Source: Erpobdella octoculata (lineage: Eukaryota > Annelida > Clitellata > Hirudinida > Erpobdellidae). Taken from it: a stretch of DNA of 64,000 nucleotides. Positions 45,939 through 57,607 of the stretch are shown here, in pieces. The stretch is taken from NCBI GenBank assembly GCA_963978895.1, contig OZ022242.1, positions 16,520,121 to 16,584,120 on the forward strand. Direction: 5' to 3'. The stretch's first letter is position 1; the number at the start of each line of letters is the position of its first letter. Made by a program: the position numbers and the translations under genes. The notes beneath the pieces were generated by a model. It saw nothing but the letters and a program-made list of their open reading frames with translations. It made no database searches and was not told the origin of the DNA.

Positions 45939-47943
45939 GGGTAAACTGACCAATTACTGGCCACAAGATTTTTGCAAGTCACGTAGGTTTTCAGCCCATA
46001 GGACCACACACGTTTATTTATATAAACATTGCGCAGTTTCAAAATCTCTATCAAATACAAATCATGGTTTTTGCATGCAATAAATTAAAATAAATTTTTA
46101 GAGCCATTTTTTGAGAAAGCTCGATTTGTACCAATTAATGGCCATGGAGTACCATTTACTGACCATCCGGTGTACATTTAGTTTCACTGACCAGTATATA
46201 AAACAAACTACTTTAAACATAATGAACAGGTAAAATCAACGTTATCAAATATTCCAAAATCACTTGCACATGAGATGTGGCAACGAATTTTGAAACATTT
46301 AACGCATTGGACCCAATCATCACTGTACTTGGAATTTTCAGCATCAAAATACAATTTGTTTCATGTTTTTGCCGTCTAATTCGTTTTGTAGTTTTTGTTT
46401 TTTGATAACTCTGTTTTTTCTGATTGCTTACTATCACCTTTTTGAAACAGCTTTTTTTGCAATCCTTTGTTTTACTAGTTTCTGTCTTTATTTTTAACTT
46501 TGGCAGCTTTCTCCTTAATTTTGGAGTTGTAAGCTTCATCTGAAGTGAGGAAAAAATGTTTCATGTTTGTTTTTCTATTATTTTCCTTTTTTGCGAGTTT
46601 AAGGAGCAGGATAATACAAAATATCAGAATCAGAATCCAATAGGTTTGATGAATTTTGAAATTAAAATTGTGGTAGGTAACTTTTTTTTAAAGTTTTTTA
46701 TATTTTCTTTTTCTTTAAAATACTTTTGAACCTTCTGTTTGTCCATGCACATATGCACATATGCACATATGCACATATGCACATATGACGTACAGCAGCT
46801 GTTTCTTCCGAACAGTGCAAAGTCATTTCCAAATTTCGTTTTTTTCATAAGTCTCCACCATTTTTCGCTAGGAGTTTCTTTTTTAAAAGAAACTTTATGC
46901 TTTTTTGCAAGTTTTCCAGCATACTCCAAAAACTGCTGCTTCCCAAAACCAATTCCTAACTGAGCCCTGTTACCAGCGTAACCGACTAATTTTCGTTCTA
47001 ATTCTCCAAGAATTGGTTTTTTCCTGGTTGTGCCCCAATGTGGGATTTTTTTAGAAAGAATCAATTGCCATGTGGCACGTGGAACTCCAGATGTTTTACT
47101 AGCATTTCGTTGAGACATGGTACCATTTGCTACTTCCAGCACAGCTTTATTCAAGTCGTTATCTGTCCACATATGCCTTTTTCTGCAAATTTGTTGAAGT
47201 TTTTCTGTTGATGTTGCACTTTTTGCTGTTTTCTTCTGTGTTTTTGAGTTCATTACATTTTCAAACACAGTAGATTTTTTACTAGCTGGCTTCATACGTA
47301 AAATATGTCCTGCAAACATGATTCATGGTATATAATATTAGCCTTAAATTTCGGCACATAAATGAAACACAATAAACAATAAAACAATAAGACCTGGTAA
47401 ATATATTAAAAGAATAAATAACTAAAAATATTATAATTAATGTCACCAACTATTTATTATTGGTTATAAAGTACCATTTACTGGCCATAATGTACCATAT
47501 ACTGGCCATGGCCAGTATATGGTACATTATGGTACTAATAGGTGGCCATTAATTGTTTTTTTATGGTCTACTATTTCTCATTTCTAAGTTACTTTTAGTG
47601 GGAATTTAGATGAAAGAACTGAAAAAAGTAAATGAGAACAAGTTATAGTGTCCCCTTTCATTTGGATTTATTTTGCAAAACGTCCAGATAATTCACTGGT
47701 TCAGTTGAAAAAAGAATTTCAACTAAAGTTTTCGAACTTTTAAGACCGAAAGTTTGTAAACTTTTGAGCTTCTATGTAGCGATAAATAAAGCCGAGAGCC
47801 TGAATAAGTAACACTAGACTTCAAAATTACATTTAACCAAAGAGTTTAAAACTTTAAAAAAATCTAAGTCATGGTGATTTTTTTATATGCGCCTGAAAAC
47901 TGGCCAGTAATTGGTCAGTGGCCAGCAATTGGTCAGTTTACCC
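45939..47943 (-). mobile_element. pogo-like DNA transposon, internally deleted, complete inverted ends
   Basis: The ends GGGTAAACTGACCAATTACTGG and, reversed, GGGTAAACTGACCAATTGCTGG are flanked by TA (45937-45938, 47944-45945 numbering: 47944-47945). The reverse frame 47319-46630 (about 229 residues) has a psq-type helix-turn-helix (KAVLEVANGTMSQRNASKTS, residues ~57-85) and a CENP-B-type helix-turn-helix (ELERKLVGYAGNRAQLGIGF, residues ~105-140). The DDE catalytic domain is absent, replaced by a (GCACATAT)n tract at 46746-46785. Downstream, the reverse strand 46365-46215 keeps a PHD-like Cys/His cluster (QCVKC, CHISC, CSLC). Subterminal repeats of the ggccatta/ggtacc type lie at 46130-46170 and 47470-47550. 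Confidence 0.87.
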
Positions 47944-48209
47944 TATAGTGACTTCTAGTGGCAAGGTTGTTACTTTGTCTGTATCATCCCCATTAGAAAA
48001 CAATGGTCGAGAAAAAAAATATAATTGCTGAAGCACTCGGACTTTAAATAAGATTAGAATTGCTTGAATTTGTTTTCCTTCTGGTTGTGCTCACAAAAAT
48101 GTTTGAAAGTGTGAATACTGTTTCAAAAATGCTACAGAATGATACAATTGACTTAATGAGTGCTTCAAATCTGCTTAAAAATTTGTTTGAACTCATGTTG
48201 GCCTTCAGG

Positions 48210-49764
48210 CAGTGGCGTCTACTACTGTATACTCAAGAGGCAGCTACTTCATACAAATCAAAATTGGGGGGGGGGGGGGGATTTTAATTTTTACTCAAAA
48301 CTGGGGGGGGAACTTTATGCCCTGGGAAATTTTATTTTAGGACCGGCTATATAATTGACAGTAGGTATTTACTATTACCAAAGAGATATAATAGCTGGAG
48401 GGAGAACGAAGTAAAATTATGCGACTTTACAAGGAACCGTCTATGTTGTAACTTAATTTTCAATAAAATACCGCGTAATCATCATAATTTAGAGTTATCC
48501 AATCACACTCCGTTTTTAAAAAAAAAACTATCCAATGATGTTATTTCAATAGCGTCATAAGCAACCAAAGCATGATTAAAAGTTAATATGTTGTTGTTAT
48601 TGGTTTTTAAGCGACGATTTGTAAATAAAATAAATAAAATAAAATGGCTATATTTGAATTGCGTTTGTTATCATCTGAAATCATTAGTCCGTCTCAAATT
48701 CAAAACATTTGTAACTTTTATGATTTGAATGCAAAAGACATTGCAAATGAAAGAAATGATTTTTTGCCAGTTTTTCAGTCAATGGTTGATTTTGTTAGTA
48801 TCGAGGATATATATTCTGACAAAAAAGAAAGATCACAGCAACTTCGGCCTGAAACACTACGTACAAACGGATCTGGAGAACCGAGTAATAACGAGGATTG
48901 TGAAAATGATGACAAATGTGATGTTTCTGATGATGATCAAACTTCTAACAATTGGATTGACTATAGTTTCGTTAAGCCATTGCGAGCTCTAGAAGAACTG
49001 TCGTTGTTTCCTAATTTACTTTGTTTTGTAAAAATATTGACAACAATAACGGTAACAAGTTGCAGTGCTGAGCGTGCAATGAGTCGGGTGAAAATTATAA
49101 AAAATCGATTACGAAGCACAATGATCGATGATTGGTTTTCATCTCTAACAGTTTTAGCGAGCGAGAGAGTCATACTAGAGTCATTGCAAACAAAAGACAT
49201 TATTGATCGATTTGCTATGTGTTCGACCAAACTGCAGAGGTTGTTAATGACCTAAAAGGATGAGACTTAAATTTAAGTTTCTCGACAGTACACAGTATCG
49301 GTAACTAAAACTATCATAATTACCTATTATTTTATATTTAATTACTAGAAGTATTCTAATGCTACAGTACATATTGAAGATATTATTACTTTATCAGAGT
49401 AATATTTTATATTTTTACTATGTCAATTGACAGTGCTCATGCCTCACTTCTGAAAGTGGGAGTATGCAGAGCACATACTAAAATAACTTAAGTCGAGTTC
49501 TTAGACAACAACATGCCCCAAAATGCATCATTTCTTTTTGGCTAGTTGAGAAAATTTGTATGAGGAGAAGCACACCAAGAAACCTTCCCAAACCCTTCCA
49601 ATTTGGCTCAATTATTCATGACTAGCAAGTTTGGCGCGTTGCGCCTCACATCTTGGCGATACGCGCTTTGAACAAAGCGCTTCGCCGTACCAAAAAATAT
49701 TTTTCCCAAAACTGGGGGGGGGGGGAAGTTGCTTCATGAGGCTTGGGGGGGATAGACGCCCCTG
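48210..49764 (+). mobile_element. hAT transposon with perfect 8-bp target duplication, nested
   Basis: The left end CAGTGGCGTCTA and reversed right end CAGGGGCGTCTATCC are followed by G runs. ccttcagg flanks at 48202-48209 and 49765-49772. It encodes the frame at 48644-49255 (see separate entry) and shares long G-rich subterminal parts (aaactgggggggg) at both ends. The internal deletion leaves only the transposase C-terminal part. Confidence 0.9.
48644..49255 (+). CDS. hAT transposase C-terminal fragment, 203-residue open frame
   Basis: The frame opens MAIFELRLLSSEIISPSQIQ, passes an acidic Asp/Glu/Asn stretch (residues ~78-105) and ends in the hAT dimerisation domain: TSCSAERAMSRVKIIKNRLR then STMIDDWFSSLTVLASERVI. 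The full family protein is three to four times longer; the BED finger and catalytic core are absent, so it cannot be an active transposase. The open frame and perfect target duplication of its host element suggest a fairly young insertion. Domestication cannot be excluded but nothing here supports it. Confidence 0.7.
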   Translation: MAIFELRLLSSEIISPSQIQNICNFYDLNAKDIANERNDFLPVFQSMVDFVSIEDIYSDKKERSQQLRPETLRTNGSGEPSNNEDCENDDKCDVSDDDQTSNNWIDYSFVKPLRALEELSLFPNLLCFVKILTTITVTSCSAERAMSRVKIIKNRLRSTMIDDWFSSLTVLASERVILESLQTKDIIDRFAMCSTKLQRLLMT

Positions 49765-50679
49765 CCTTCAGGAACAATTCAAATGAATACTATATTGCTA
49801 AGGAAACGGCAGTCTTTCTTGTCCAACAATGGGGCGTAGAGACCAATTTTGTAAAAGGTAAATGAATCCCAAAAGCAAAGAAGCATTTTGATGAGCTATG
49901 CGATGATAGCCGATCCAGAAATGCGATTCAAAGTAAATGTAGTTTACCGCACTCTTGACATTCTCATTAATCAGGTTGTTCAACGGTTCAGAGAAATGTA
50001 GGTTGTGGTAGATACATTTGGCATAATGTACCCCCGTGAATTGACTGGCGCCACCGATGAGCAACTATTCACAAAAGCGACAAAGTTACAACAACAGTAT
50101 TCAAATGACATAGCACCATCATTTTTCGAGCAGCTACAAAGCTTTAGAATGGTTCTCAAACAAGAAATTAAGAAAATAAACACAATCAAAAAGTTGAATC
50201 ATCTTTTGATAATCAAAAATAGTTCTCTTGCTACATCACTCCCAGATGTCTGCACTGCATATCTTCTCTTCCTCACTTTACCAGTAATTGTGGCAACAGC
50301 AGAGAGGTCGTTCTCCAAGCTTAAGCTCATCAAAAACTATTTGCGTAGTACCATGTTGCAAGATAGACTATCTGGATTAGCCATTCTCAGCATAGAAAAC
50401 GAAATCGCAGAGAAAATGGACGTTTATGAACTCGTTAACATTTTTGCAGAGAAGAAGTGCCGCAGAAAGAAATTCTGAACATATTGTAGAGTGTAGAGGA
50501 ATGTCTTTAAACTATTAAATAGATTTAATTAAAGTGATGTTTAAACATGTTATGACAATCACTGTCAATCAGTGCACGCATTTACTGGTTTATTTTTTTT
50601 TTAAATAACTGTTGGAGTGGGGGCCCGTATATAAATTTGCTGTGGGGCCCGTGGTGAGATAGCTACGCCACTGACTCCA

Positions 50680-50815
50680 ACCCAACCCAAAACTTTAAAT
50701 TTTGAAACCCGAACACGGAATTTGGAAAATCAAAGACCCAAACTTGGTTTTTGTAAAATTTTAAGCCCACACCCAAAAATTCAAAATTTAAGAACCCGAA
50801 ATAAGGACATCCCTA
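50680..50815. repeat. AACCCGAA-type degenerate repeat
   Basis: Irregular units like tttgaaacccgaacacggaa and aagacccaaacttggttttt recur. The same style is seen at 57121-57350 and 61685-61930, and weakly at 41998-42070. Confidence 0.6.
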
Positions 50816-51193
50816 AAAACTATTAAGAAATGCATTACGCCCACTGATCTCTATTATAGAGATTAATGGTTACTTGCTAACACTTGTTAATAAGAGGTGT
50901 AATGGGTTTATGAAGATAATAATAGCAGCTGAAGCTGAATACAAAAGTAAATGCCACTTGTCGGAAAGATTAACCAATAATGAAATGGGTTATATTTAAT
51001 ATTAATAGCATAATTATGAGTGCTAATTATATTTACAAACGTTCTAAAACGTTACTTTTCGGAATGATATAAATAATTACAATGCAGGATGTCAACTTAT
51101 CTTTGCAGCAGGAACATCTAATAGAATCGGTTCTATTGTGTCAACACCAAATATTTTTTTAAATTACCTCGGCAGTGTTGCTTTAATATTGAA

Positions 51194-51269
51194 ATGTGGC
51201 TTTGCATTGTACTAATTTTTCAAGTTTTGTTTGTTTCACCAAATGCCGGCATGGGTTGCGTTGGAAACG
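51194..51269 (+). CDS. TLR: TLR exon 1: signal peptide
   Basis: MWLCIVLIFQVLFVSPNAGM then GCVGN plus one base: a short start, hydrophobic core (LCIVLIFQVLFV) and small residues for cleavage, ending with the first Cys of the LRR N-cap. Donor gtgagt at 51270. Joined to the next exon it gives CVGNGTMCSKCQCN, a standard N-cap cysteine cluster, which is why I chose this ATG and exon. Confidence 0.8.
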
Positions 51270-51671
51270 GTGAGTTCGTTATTAAAACTAAAACATTTAC
51301 TGAAATTGAGACAAAACAATCAAACATTTATGTTGTGTATGTTAATACAAACATTTAACAATTAAATTTTTGTATAAATCAAGTATTTCAGTTTACGGTA
51401 CGTCACATTTTGGCAACGAACGTATAATAACGGTCCAATACAGTTCATGATCAAGTGAAAGAATGGCAAATTGGTGTGATCGAAACTCTTTGTGAAACTT
51501 TTTCGGCGCTCGTAACTAACAAATAGAACAAGTTTTGCAATAATCTTTAATATTTCTATCCATTTCTGGGAACCAAAAATTGAGATTAATTGTATATTTC
51601 GTTGAAGTAAAAGCCACGTATTTCGCGAATGAAACGTCGAGTCCTGTTTCAAGCACAACAGGTAATCCTGT

Positions 51672-51760
51672 TCAGTGGCGTAGCTTCAGATTCAGGGCCC
51701 CCGCAAAAATTGTCATTGGACCCCTTCCCCTTTTCATCACTTACAACGGGCGTTTGTCCT
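51672..51760 (+). mobile_element. hAT left terminus fragment
   Basis: cagtggcgtagcttcagatt then cagggcccccgcaaaaattg is a typical hAT left end with a G/C-run subterminal. A matching right end and duplication were not found. A second such start (caggggcgccgaaatgg) lies at about 52111. Confidence 0.5.
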
Positions 51761-52509
51761 TTGTCCGGGTATTATTGCATTTTTTTCACTTTATGCATCT
51801 GCTATTTCGTGCATTTTAGCACATTAACAGTGCTAATTTTTTTAAAATTGTTTATGCATCTGCTAGTTTGTGCATTTCAGCATATTTACAGCGCTAATGA
51901 TCATTTACACATTTGGTAGACTACAAATTATACCGACAGTTTGGCAGAATGCGCTTTCTATATATAAGCAGTCTAAGTTAGAGGGAGCATGACTGAGGTT
52001 TACAAAATGTTGCAAGGAAAATTTAATATTAATGTATCACCGGAGTTAGATTTAAATAAATTCAGTAACTCCATGGAGCATCATCTAAAGTTAGCTGCAC
52101 ATTTGACCCCAGGGGCGCCGAAATGGTTTTGAAAGTGGTGGGGGGGGGCAAATAAGTTTTTTGGGATCTTTAAATGCCCGCAGGCGAGTTTTATAAAAGT
52201 TATGATGAAATGCATCTATATCTGATATCATTGATTTTAAACAAAAAGAAACTTTTTCTAAAATAAAAAGTAAGAAACTGAATGACAGTCTAGTATTTAG
52301 ATAATTTAAACTTGATGGAAATTTGTAAATCTCTTTGTATGCTACGAATTTCCAACAAGTTTAGATTGTCTGTTTTTTCGTTATGTACAGTTAAAAACAT
52401 GACAATTCGTCGTCGCAGGACAATTCTTCGCCAACCAAACCTAAACAAATTGCACTTGAAGCCAATAAACTAGGATGTGCTCTTTTGTGAGTTTAATCGG
52501 ACTATCTGT

Positions 52510-52619
<110 letters not shown>

Positions 52620-52789
52620 ATTAAAAAAGTGTGAAGACTAAAAAGTAGAAAATAAAAATAAATTAAAAAAAAACTTTTTAAAAAATAGTCTTATTATGCA
52701 CTAAAAAGTAAAAAATAAAATCGTACTTTTTGGTATTTTCTCACCACGTAAAAAAGACAAAATTTCTTCTCTCAGTGAAAAAAAAATCG

Positions 52790-53470
52790 AGACAAACATT
52801 TCCCAGCGCTCGACCACCGGACCTCACAGTGTAGTGGCAGTTCACAATATTTGGCATCTAACTCGTCAAAAAATGTCACAAATTGTCTGTGCCTGTGATC
52901 TTCATTGCCTTCGCAAATAAAGTTAACAATTGCGATGACAGTTGTCATTTCTTCGGTCATTTTTACAAACTTGCCACATAGGGCTTCCTGGTGGATAATA
53001 CAGTGCAAGGTGCAACAGTTTACATTATTTTTCCTGAGTAACCCAACCAATCCTTCTTTGGTATCTCTCATTGCAGGCGTCTGTATCAATGCACGAACAT
53101 TTTCCAAACCCACCATACTGAGTCACAGACGACTCCAGTGCATTGTAAATATCCACTGCTTTAGTGCTGCAGTCTAGTGGAACTAAATCAAGTAATTCTT
53201 CACGAAAAGTGAATGAATCGTCAATGGTTTTTACAAAAATCATCAGCTGGGTTCTGTCGGTGACATATCTGTGCTCTCGTCAAGCGCAAGTGAGAAGTAT
53301 TTACAGTTACCGACAATTGATGCCAGCTTAGTTGAAACGTGTTCGTTAATGTCAATAATTCTTCTTGCAACTGTTTGGTGTGATAGGGAAAGAGTTTCAA
53401 AACTTTAGGCAGTTTTGTCTTCACCGAATGCAAGAGCCATCTGTATGGTGCAAGTTTGGTGGCCATTTAT
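52790..53470 (-). mobile_element. Decayed hAT transposase, GTF2IRD2/ZBED5-like
   Basis: On the reverse strand, frames broken by shifts read: a DESTD-like region at 53330-53240; then QRRIGWVTQEK near 53040; and RALIQTPAMRDTKEGLVGLL, CCTLHCIIHQEALCGKFVKM and LPLHCEVRWSSAGKCLSRFF down to 52795. LHCIIHQEALC and the HCEVRWLSRGKVL-type box are hallmarks of this hAT branch (GTF2IRD2, ZBED5/8, EPM2AIP1). Several frameshifts and stops make it a dead relic in TLR intron 1. Confidence 0.75.
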
Positions 53471-53760
53471 ATTCAAAAAAGTGTTCTAACCTGTTTAAAA
53501 AATAGCAGATGGTTAGTTTGAGTAAAAGGCGCCCCACGTTTTAAGTTTAAAAAATGTATGGCTTGTTTGTTATACGAATGTCCACAATTAATGCATGCCT
53601 CCATAAAAACATTTGTCACACAGCCCAGTGAAAAATTATTTTCATCTTTTTAGTTCACAAAAAAGTGGTACTTTAAAAAGTTTTTTAAATCTTTTATTAT
53701 TCAATAAAATTCTAAAAATAATATGTTTTGAATAAAAAATTCCAACATAAACAAGTTTTG
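53461..53760. repeat. Dispersed repeat also present at 63035-63360
   Basis: agtttgagtaaaaggcgcc, gttatacgaatgtccac and aattaatgcatg recur in the same order in the last TLR intron. The copy there shows inverted halves around the shared part. Looks like a fold-back element specific to this locus or genome. Confidence 0.6.
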
Positions 53761-53779
53761 ACAAACTTTAAGACTTTTA

Positions 53780-54560
53780 TTACTTGCACTGCTTTCCCGA
53801 AAAATAAGTGACCCACAAAATTTGGGGAATGGGGAATTTGTCCTCCTTCCATCTTCTACGTCCGTGCTGTGGGAATATTAATGTCATCCTAAAGATTTGG
53901 TAAAGAGAAGTGTTTTCAGCCTTCCATGGAACTCCGTTTCTGGTGCTGTAAGTCTGAGTGATGTCGGAAGGTAGTTCCAGATCCTGAAACCAATGACTCC
54001 AAAGCATCTGTCGCCAAGTGCTGCTCGACGGGAGGTGGGCACGACGAGTTCTCCAGAAGACGAAGATCTGAGTCTCCTGCGCCGATGATAGAGCTGGTTG
54101 GTTGAAGGTCTTCACTGAGATAACACGGACCATTTTCATGCAAACACGAGCAGCGCGACTTTGTAAGCTATTCTTTCCGGAAGGCAAAGACAAGAGGTGG
54201 GCACGACGAGTTATCCAGAAAACGAAGATCTGAGTCTTCTGGGTTCTTGAAGAATAGTTGTCGCGTGGTCATACTTCCTGCTGTTGGTGATCATCTTAGC
54301 GGCGATGTTGATGACGATCTGGAACCGGTTGAGTTGGAAGTGTTGAATTGCAGAAGTTGATCCGTGATAGAATGAGGGCTGTCACGAAGGTCTTCCTTCC
54401 AAGGATGGGTAGAGATCTGCTCACACTCCTGATCTGCCTGAGGATGGAGACCTGTGACCGCATGGAGAGGTCAGAGTCTAGGAAGATTTCAAGATTTCTA
54501 ACTGCGGATAAGGGGCTGATGTTAACACCACAGATGTTGATAGGGTTATTTGGAATTGGA
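53780..54560 (-). mobile_element. LINE (CR1/L2-like) tail fragment
   Basis: The reverse strand reads INICGVNISPLSAVRNLEIF then LDSDLSMRSQVSILRQIRSV and FVTALILSRINFCNS; after frameshifts LNRFQIVINIAAKMITNSRK and, closer to 53900, LRSSSGELVVPTSRRAALGD then RCFGVIGFRIWNYLP. This is the CR1/L2 reverse-transcriptase C-terminus. Part is duplicated: about 54036-54080 and 54196-54240 are nearly the same (gtgggcacgacgagtt...gaagatctgagtc). It is inactive, in TLR intron 1. Confidence 0.75.
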
Positions 54561-54713
54561 TAGAGGAGGCGCTTTGAGGAATTTAAACATTTGCTGGTAA
54601 AATGACTTGTTCCCTGAAACCACTGACTTTTTTTTAAGTTTTATAACTTAAAATGACAATTATTATGATCACAAAATATAAAATCTACTCTTCAATTTTT
54701 TAATAATTTTCAG

Positions 54714-56147
54714 GGACCATGTGTTCAAAATGTCAATGCAATTATAATCGGACCAGTGTAATCTGCCGCAAAACCTCAATTAAAGATCTGGACGATTTTC
54801 CGCAAAATGTAACTTTTCTGATTATAGAGCATAGCGGAATTAAAAGTATTAAAAGTGGTGCTTTTAAAAATTGTTTCAAATTGAAATCTTTGCTACTGGA
54901 AGGAAATCGTGGTTTAACTTACATTTCTCCAGATGCATTTCAAGACACACCTCTGAAAAGACTTCAAATACACAGTTACTTTCTAGATTTGACCAACAGC
55001 ATAAATGTTTTTTCTCCATTAAATGCTAGCCTTAAAAACCTAAAAATTTCCCTGAACCCTAAAATACCTGACATTGTTTTTGAGCCATTAAGCAGATTGG
55101 AATCTTTAGCTATCAGTGGAAATGGGAATGGAAACTTCGGGTCTGGTTTTTCTGGTCTGCTTTCACTCAAAGCCTTACAAATAAAAATGCCAACTGACAA
55201 ATCCAATTCAACCATACATAACAGTACTTTCAAAAATTTCCGATTATGCAAAAAATTGTCGAAATTAATACTCACTAAAAGTAATTTAGTTAGCATTGCT
55301 CCAGATTCCTTTGAACATTTAAAATATTTGAAGTATCTTGATTTGAGCTCCAATTTTGCTCTCAAACTTGATGATCTGACAAATTCTTTGGAATCTTTGT
55401 CATCCGATATAGAAGTGTTAAATTTAACATATTTGGTTGGAAACTTTAATCCTACGCTTACACTCACTGAGGAATTTTACGGCAAATTGAAAAATAAAAC
55501 TCATTTGAAAATTCTTGAGCTGGGTAAAAACGACATTGTTCACATCGATGCTGGATTCACGGCTTCACTCAAACATTTAGAAAAACTTGTGATATCGTAC
55601 AACAGGCTGACTAATGTTTTGAATTTAGTTGGTGGCTTGTTTATGATGGTCAATCTGAGCTACATCGATGCTACATATCAAGCAAAAAGATATCCCGGAC
55701 TGCCTGATTTCAATTATGACCAGGTAAACATTTTCAAGAACCCAACCTATAAAAAATTTTTAACATCGAAAAAACTTGGCAAAAAAACGTTATGCCAAGC
55801 TGCCTCCGTTCAAAAAATTAAATGCAAATTCCCAAAAAACATGGACAACGGTGATATGAATTTTAGAAGCTGGTGCCTACCCTGTCCAAGAAATCTTAAA
55901 ACTGCACAGCTAGACAGTTTCATTAATGCCGACACTAAAAATCTTCCTCCAATGTTGTTAATTGGCGATTGCTCAGTAGTCAACCTATATATGCGATTCA
56001 ACGGCTTTGAACAAATCACTGGGCCAATCATGATAGACAGGCCATCCAAAAATTGGGAACCGGTGAAAATCGACCTCAGTTTCAACAATATTATCTGTTT
56101 AGCATGGAACGTTTTCAATTTTAGCATAACAAGGGGCTTAATTATTG
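54714..56147 (+). CDS. TLR: TLR exon 2: LRR N-cap and most leucine-rich repeats
   Basis: An open stretch of about 478 codons. N-cap cysteines (TMCSKCQCNYNRTSVIC) come first. LRR units then follow, for example SIKSGAFKNCFKLKSLLLEG, LKYLKYLDLSSNFALKLDDL and HLKILELGKNDIVHIDAGFT. Many N-x-S/T sites suit an extracellular domain. A Cys-containing non-LRR-like section (LCQAASVQKIKCKF to WCLPCPRNLKTA, about residues 360-400) interrupts the repeats, before INADTKNLPP and the next LRR (IDLSFNNIICLAWNVFNFSI). Acceptor ttcag, donor gtaagg at 56148. Confidence 0.9.
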
Positions 56148-56269
56148 GTAAGGTTTTATATTTCTTAATTGCTTATTTATTTTGAAATATGCTTCAAACT
56201 ATAATTTCCAGATAATATTTTATATATAATTTTTTTTAAATCTTTTATATTAACTTAATCTCCGGTCTT

Positions 56270-56666
56270 GTTTGCTTGCATACTTGTTTACTTGCTTGAA
56301 TGTTTGCAAACCTTTAAAGTTAAAATTAACTAACTTCCCGTCATCCAATCAAGCTGAAATTTGAAATATATGTTGGCTTTTTATGACAATGCATTTTATC
56401 AAAGTTTAAAAATTTTTTAAAAATAAATTAATAAAAAATAATTATCTGGAGAATGAGCGGGAACGGGAACGGAAAAGCGATCGAGAGCGAAAGACCGAGC
56501 GGGAAATGGAAAGCGACCGGGAACGGGAAAGCGATATGGAACGGGAGAGCAAGCGGGAACGGGAAAGCGACCGCGAACGGGAGAGCAAGTGGAGAAAGAA
56601 ACGGGAGCAAGAGAAAAACAATAGAAAAATCTCTTAAAACCCCGGGCAACGCGGGTACCCCGCTAG
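56270..56666 (+). mobile_element. Helitron 3' part in TLR intron 2
   Basis: Ends with cccgggcaacgcgggtaccc then cgctag before T, 37 bp upstream of exon 3. The hairpin (cccggg...) and CTAG end are typical of Helitrons. Inside lies the GGGAACGGGAAAGCGACC-like minisatellite (56450-56600). The 5' end is diverged and only approximately placed. Confidence 0.65.
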
Positions 56667-56702
56667 TTATAAATATAATTTAGACTGATTTATTTTTCCT
56701 AG

Positions 56703-56931
56703 GTAAGCTTTTGCTCGAGCACAATGAACTCTCCGATCAGCTTGCTAACGACGATGAAGGGAAAACCTTTTCGCTTTATTCGAATCTGACAGAACTGAAC
56801 CTTGCCAGCAACAGGATAAAAAAATTAGGAAAAAAATCCTTTCAAGCACTTTACAGTCTAGAAATTTTAAACCTTTCCAGAAACTCTCTTCAAATTCTTC
56901 GGTTTGACGTATCGGGTCTTACGAAACTGAA
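56703..56931 (+). CDS. TLR: TLR exon 3: leucine-rich repeats
   Basis: Completes a split Gly codon and reads KLLLEHNELSDQLANDDEGK, then YSNLTELNLASNRIKKLGKK and LYSLEILNLSRNSLQILRFD. Two clear 24-residue LRRs (LxxLxLxxNxI). Acceptor cctag, donor gtaaat at 56932. The last partial codon joins exon 4 as GLTKLKFLDISEN, continuous LRR sequence. Confidence 0.88.
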
Positions 56932-57120
56932 GTAAATATTTAGCAATACTCAAAAATAATAAAAAACTGGTGGATTATAGTTTTTTAAGTTTCGAGATCA
57001 TTGGTTTTTGCTACATTATTTGGTTTTTTTGCTAGTGTAAACAAGGGCCGTTGCTTGAAACATCTCTACTAATTTTGCTCTACAGTTGACTTTTGCTGGG
57101 TTCAAGCCTCGTACCCTTAG

Positions 57121-57350
57121 GGATGTCACGGGTACCCAACCCGAACCCGAAGTTTGTTACTACCCGGTCTTTTTTGAATATCCGAACCCGAACCTGAACT
57201 TTTGAAAACCTGAAACACGAACCGAACCCGAACTCTCTAAAAATTGCAACCATAACCATAACCCGAACTCAAATTTTTGACAAACAAAACCTGAATCCAA
57301 ATTTTGAAAATGAAAACCCCAAACCTGAACCCGAAATCTGGAATTAAAAA
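57121..57350. repeat. AACCCGAA-type degenerate repeat
   Basis: Irregular runs of acccgaacccgaa, ttttgaaaacctgaaac and similar. Same family as 50680-50815 and 61685-61930. Confidence 0.65.
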
Positions 57351-57607
57351 TCATTTTCTGTCATTTTGTTTCATGAACAACATTCTTTCTGCAGTATGGT
57401 TCAATGAGTAACGCCTCTGAACAGTTGCTTAAATAGAACGCTGGTTAATGGGTAGATAATAGCGTTAAGTTATGATTACCTAGATCAGAAAAGTTAGCTA
57501 ATTTTATCTACCACTGAAGCGGATCTTCTTGTACTGAAAATTATTTTTCATATAAATACTTATCAGAACAATCATTAAAAAGAGTTATAACGCAAACAAC
57601 TAATCTC

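Larger units (their letters stand above)
48055..50673 (+). mobile_element. ZMYM1-like hAT transposase relic, split by another hAT element
   Basis: Joining 48060-48209 to 49773-50478 gives a decayed transposase: SKMLQNDTIDLMSASNLLKN before the break, then YYIAKETAVFLVQQWGVETN, and after stops and frame breaks VDTFGIMYPRELTGATDEQL to LTLPVIVATAERSFSKLKLI and KNYLRSTMLQDRLSGLAILS (hAT dimerisation domain). The right end, reversed, is CAGTGGCGTAGCTATCTCAC at 50673. The left end was not found. The insertion 48210-49764 duplicates ccttcagg from within this gene. Confidence 0.8.

Noticed and set aside
46213..46539. Lys-rich open frame on the minus strand taken as an independent gene
   Set aside because: Lies within the pogo-like element; its C-terminal part is the out-of-frame shadow of the PHD-like cluster of that element.
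54976..55467. Open frame of 163 codons on the minus strand
   Set aside because: Shadow of the TLR exon on the other strand; no domain.
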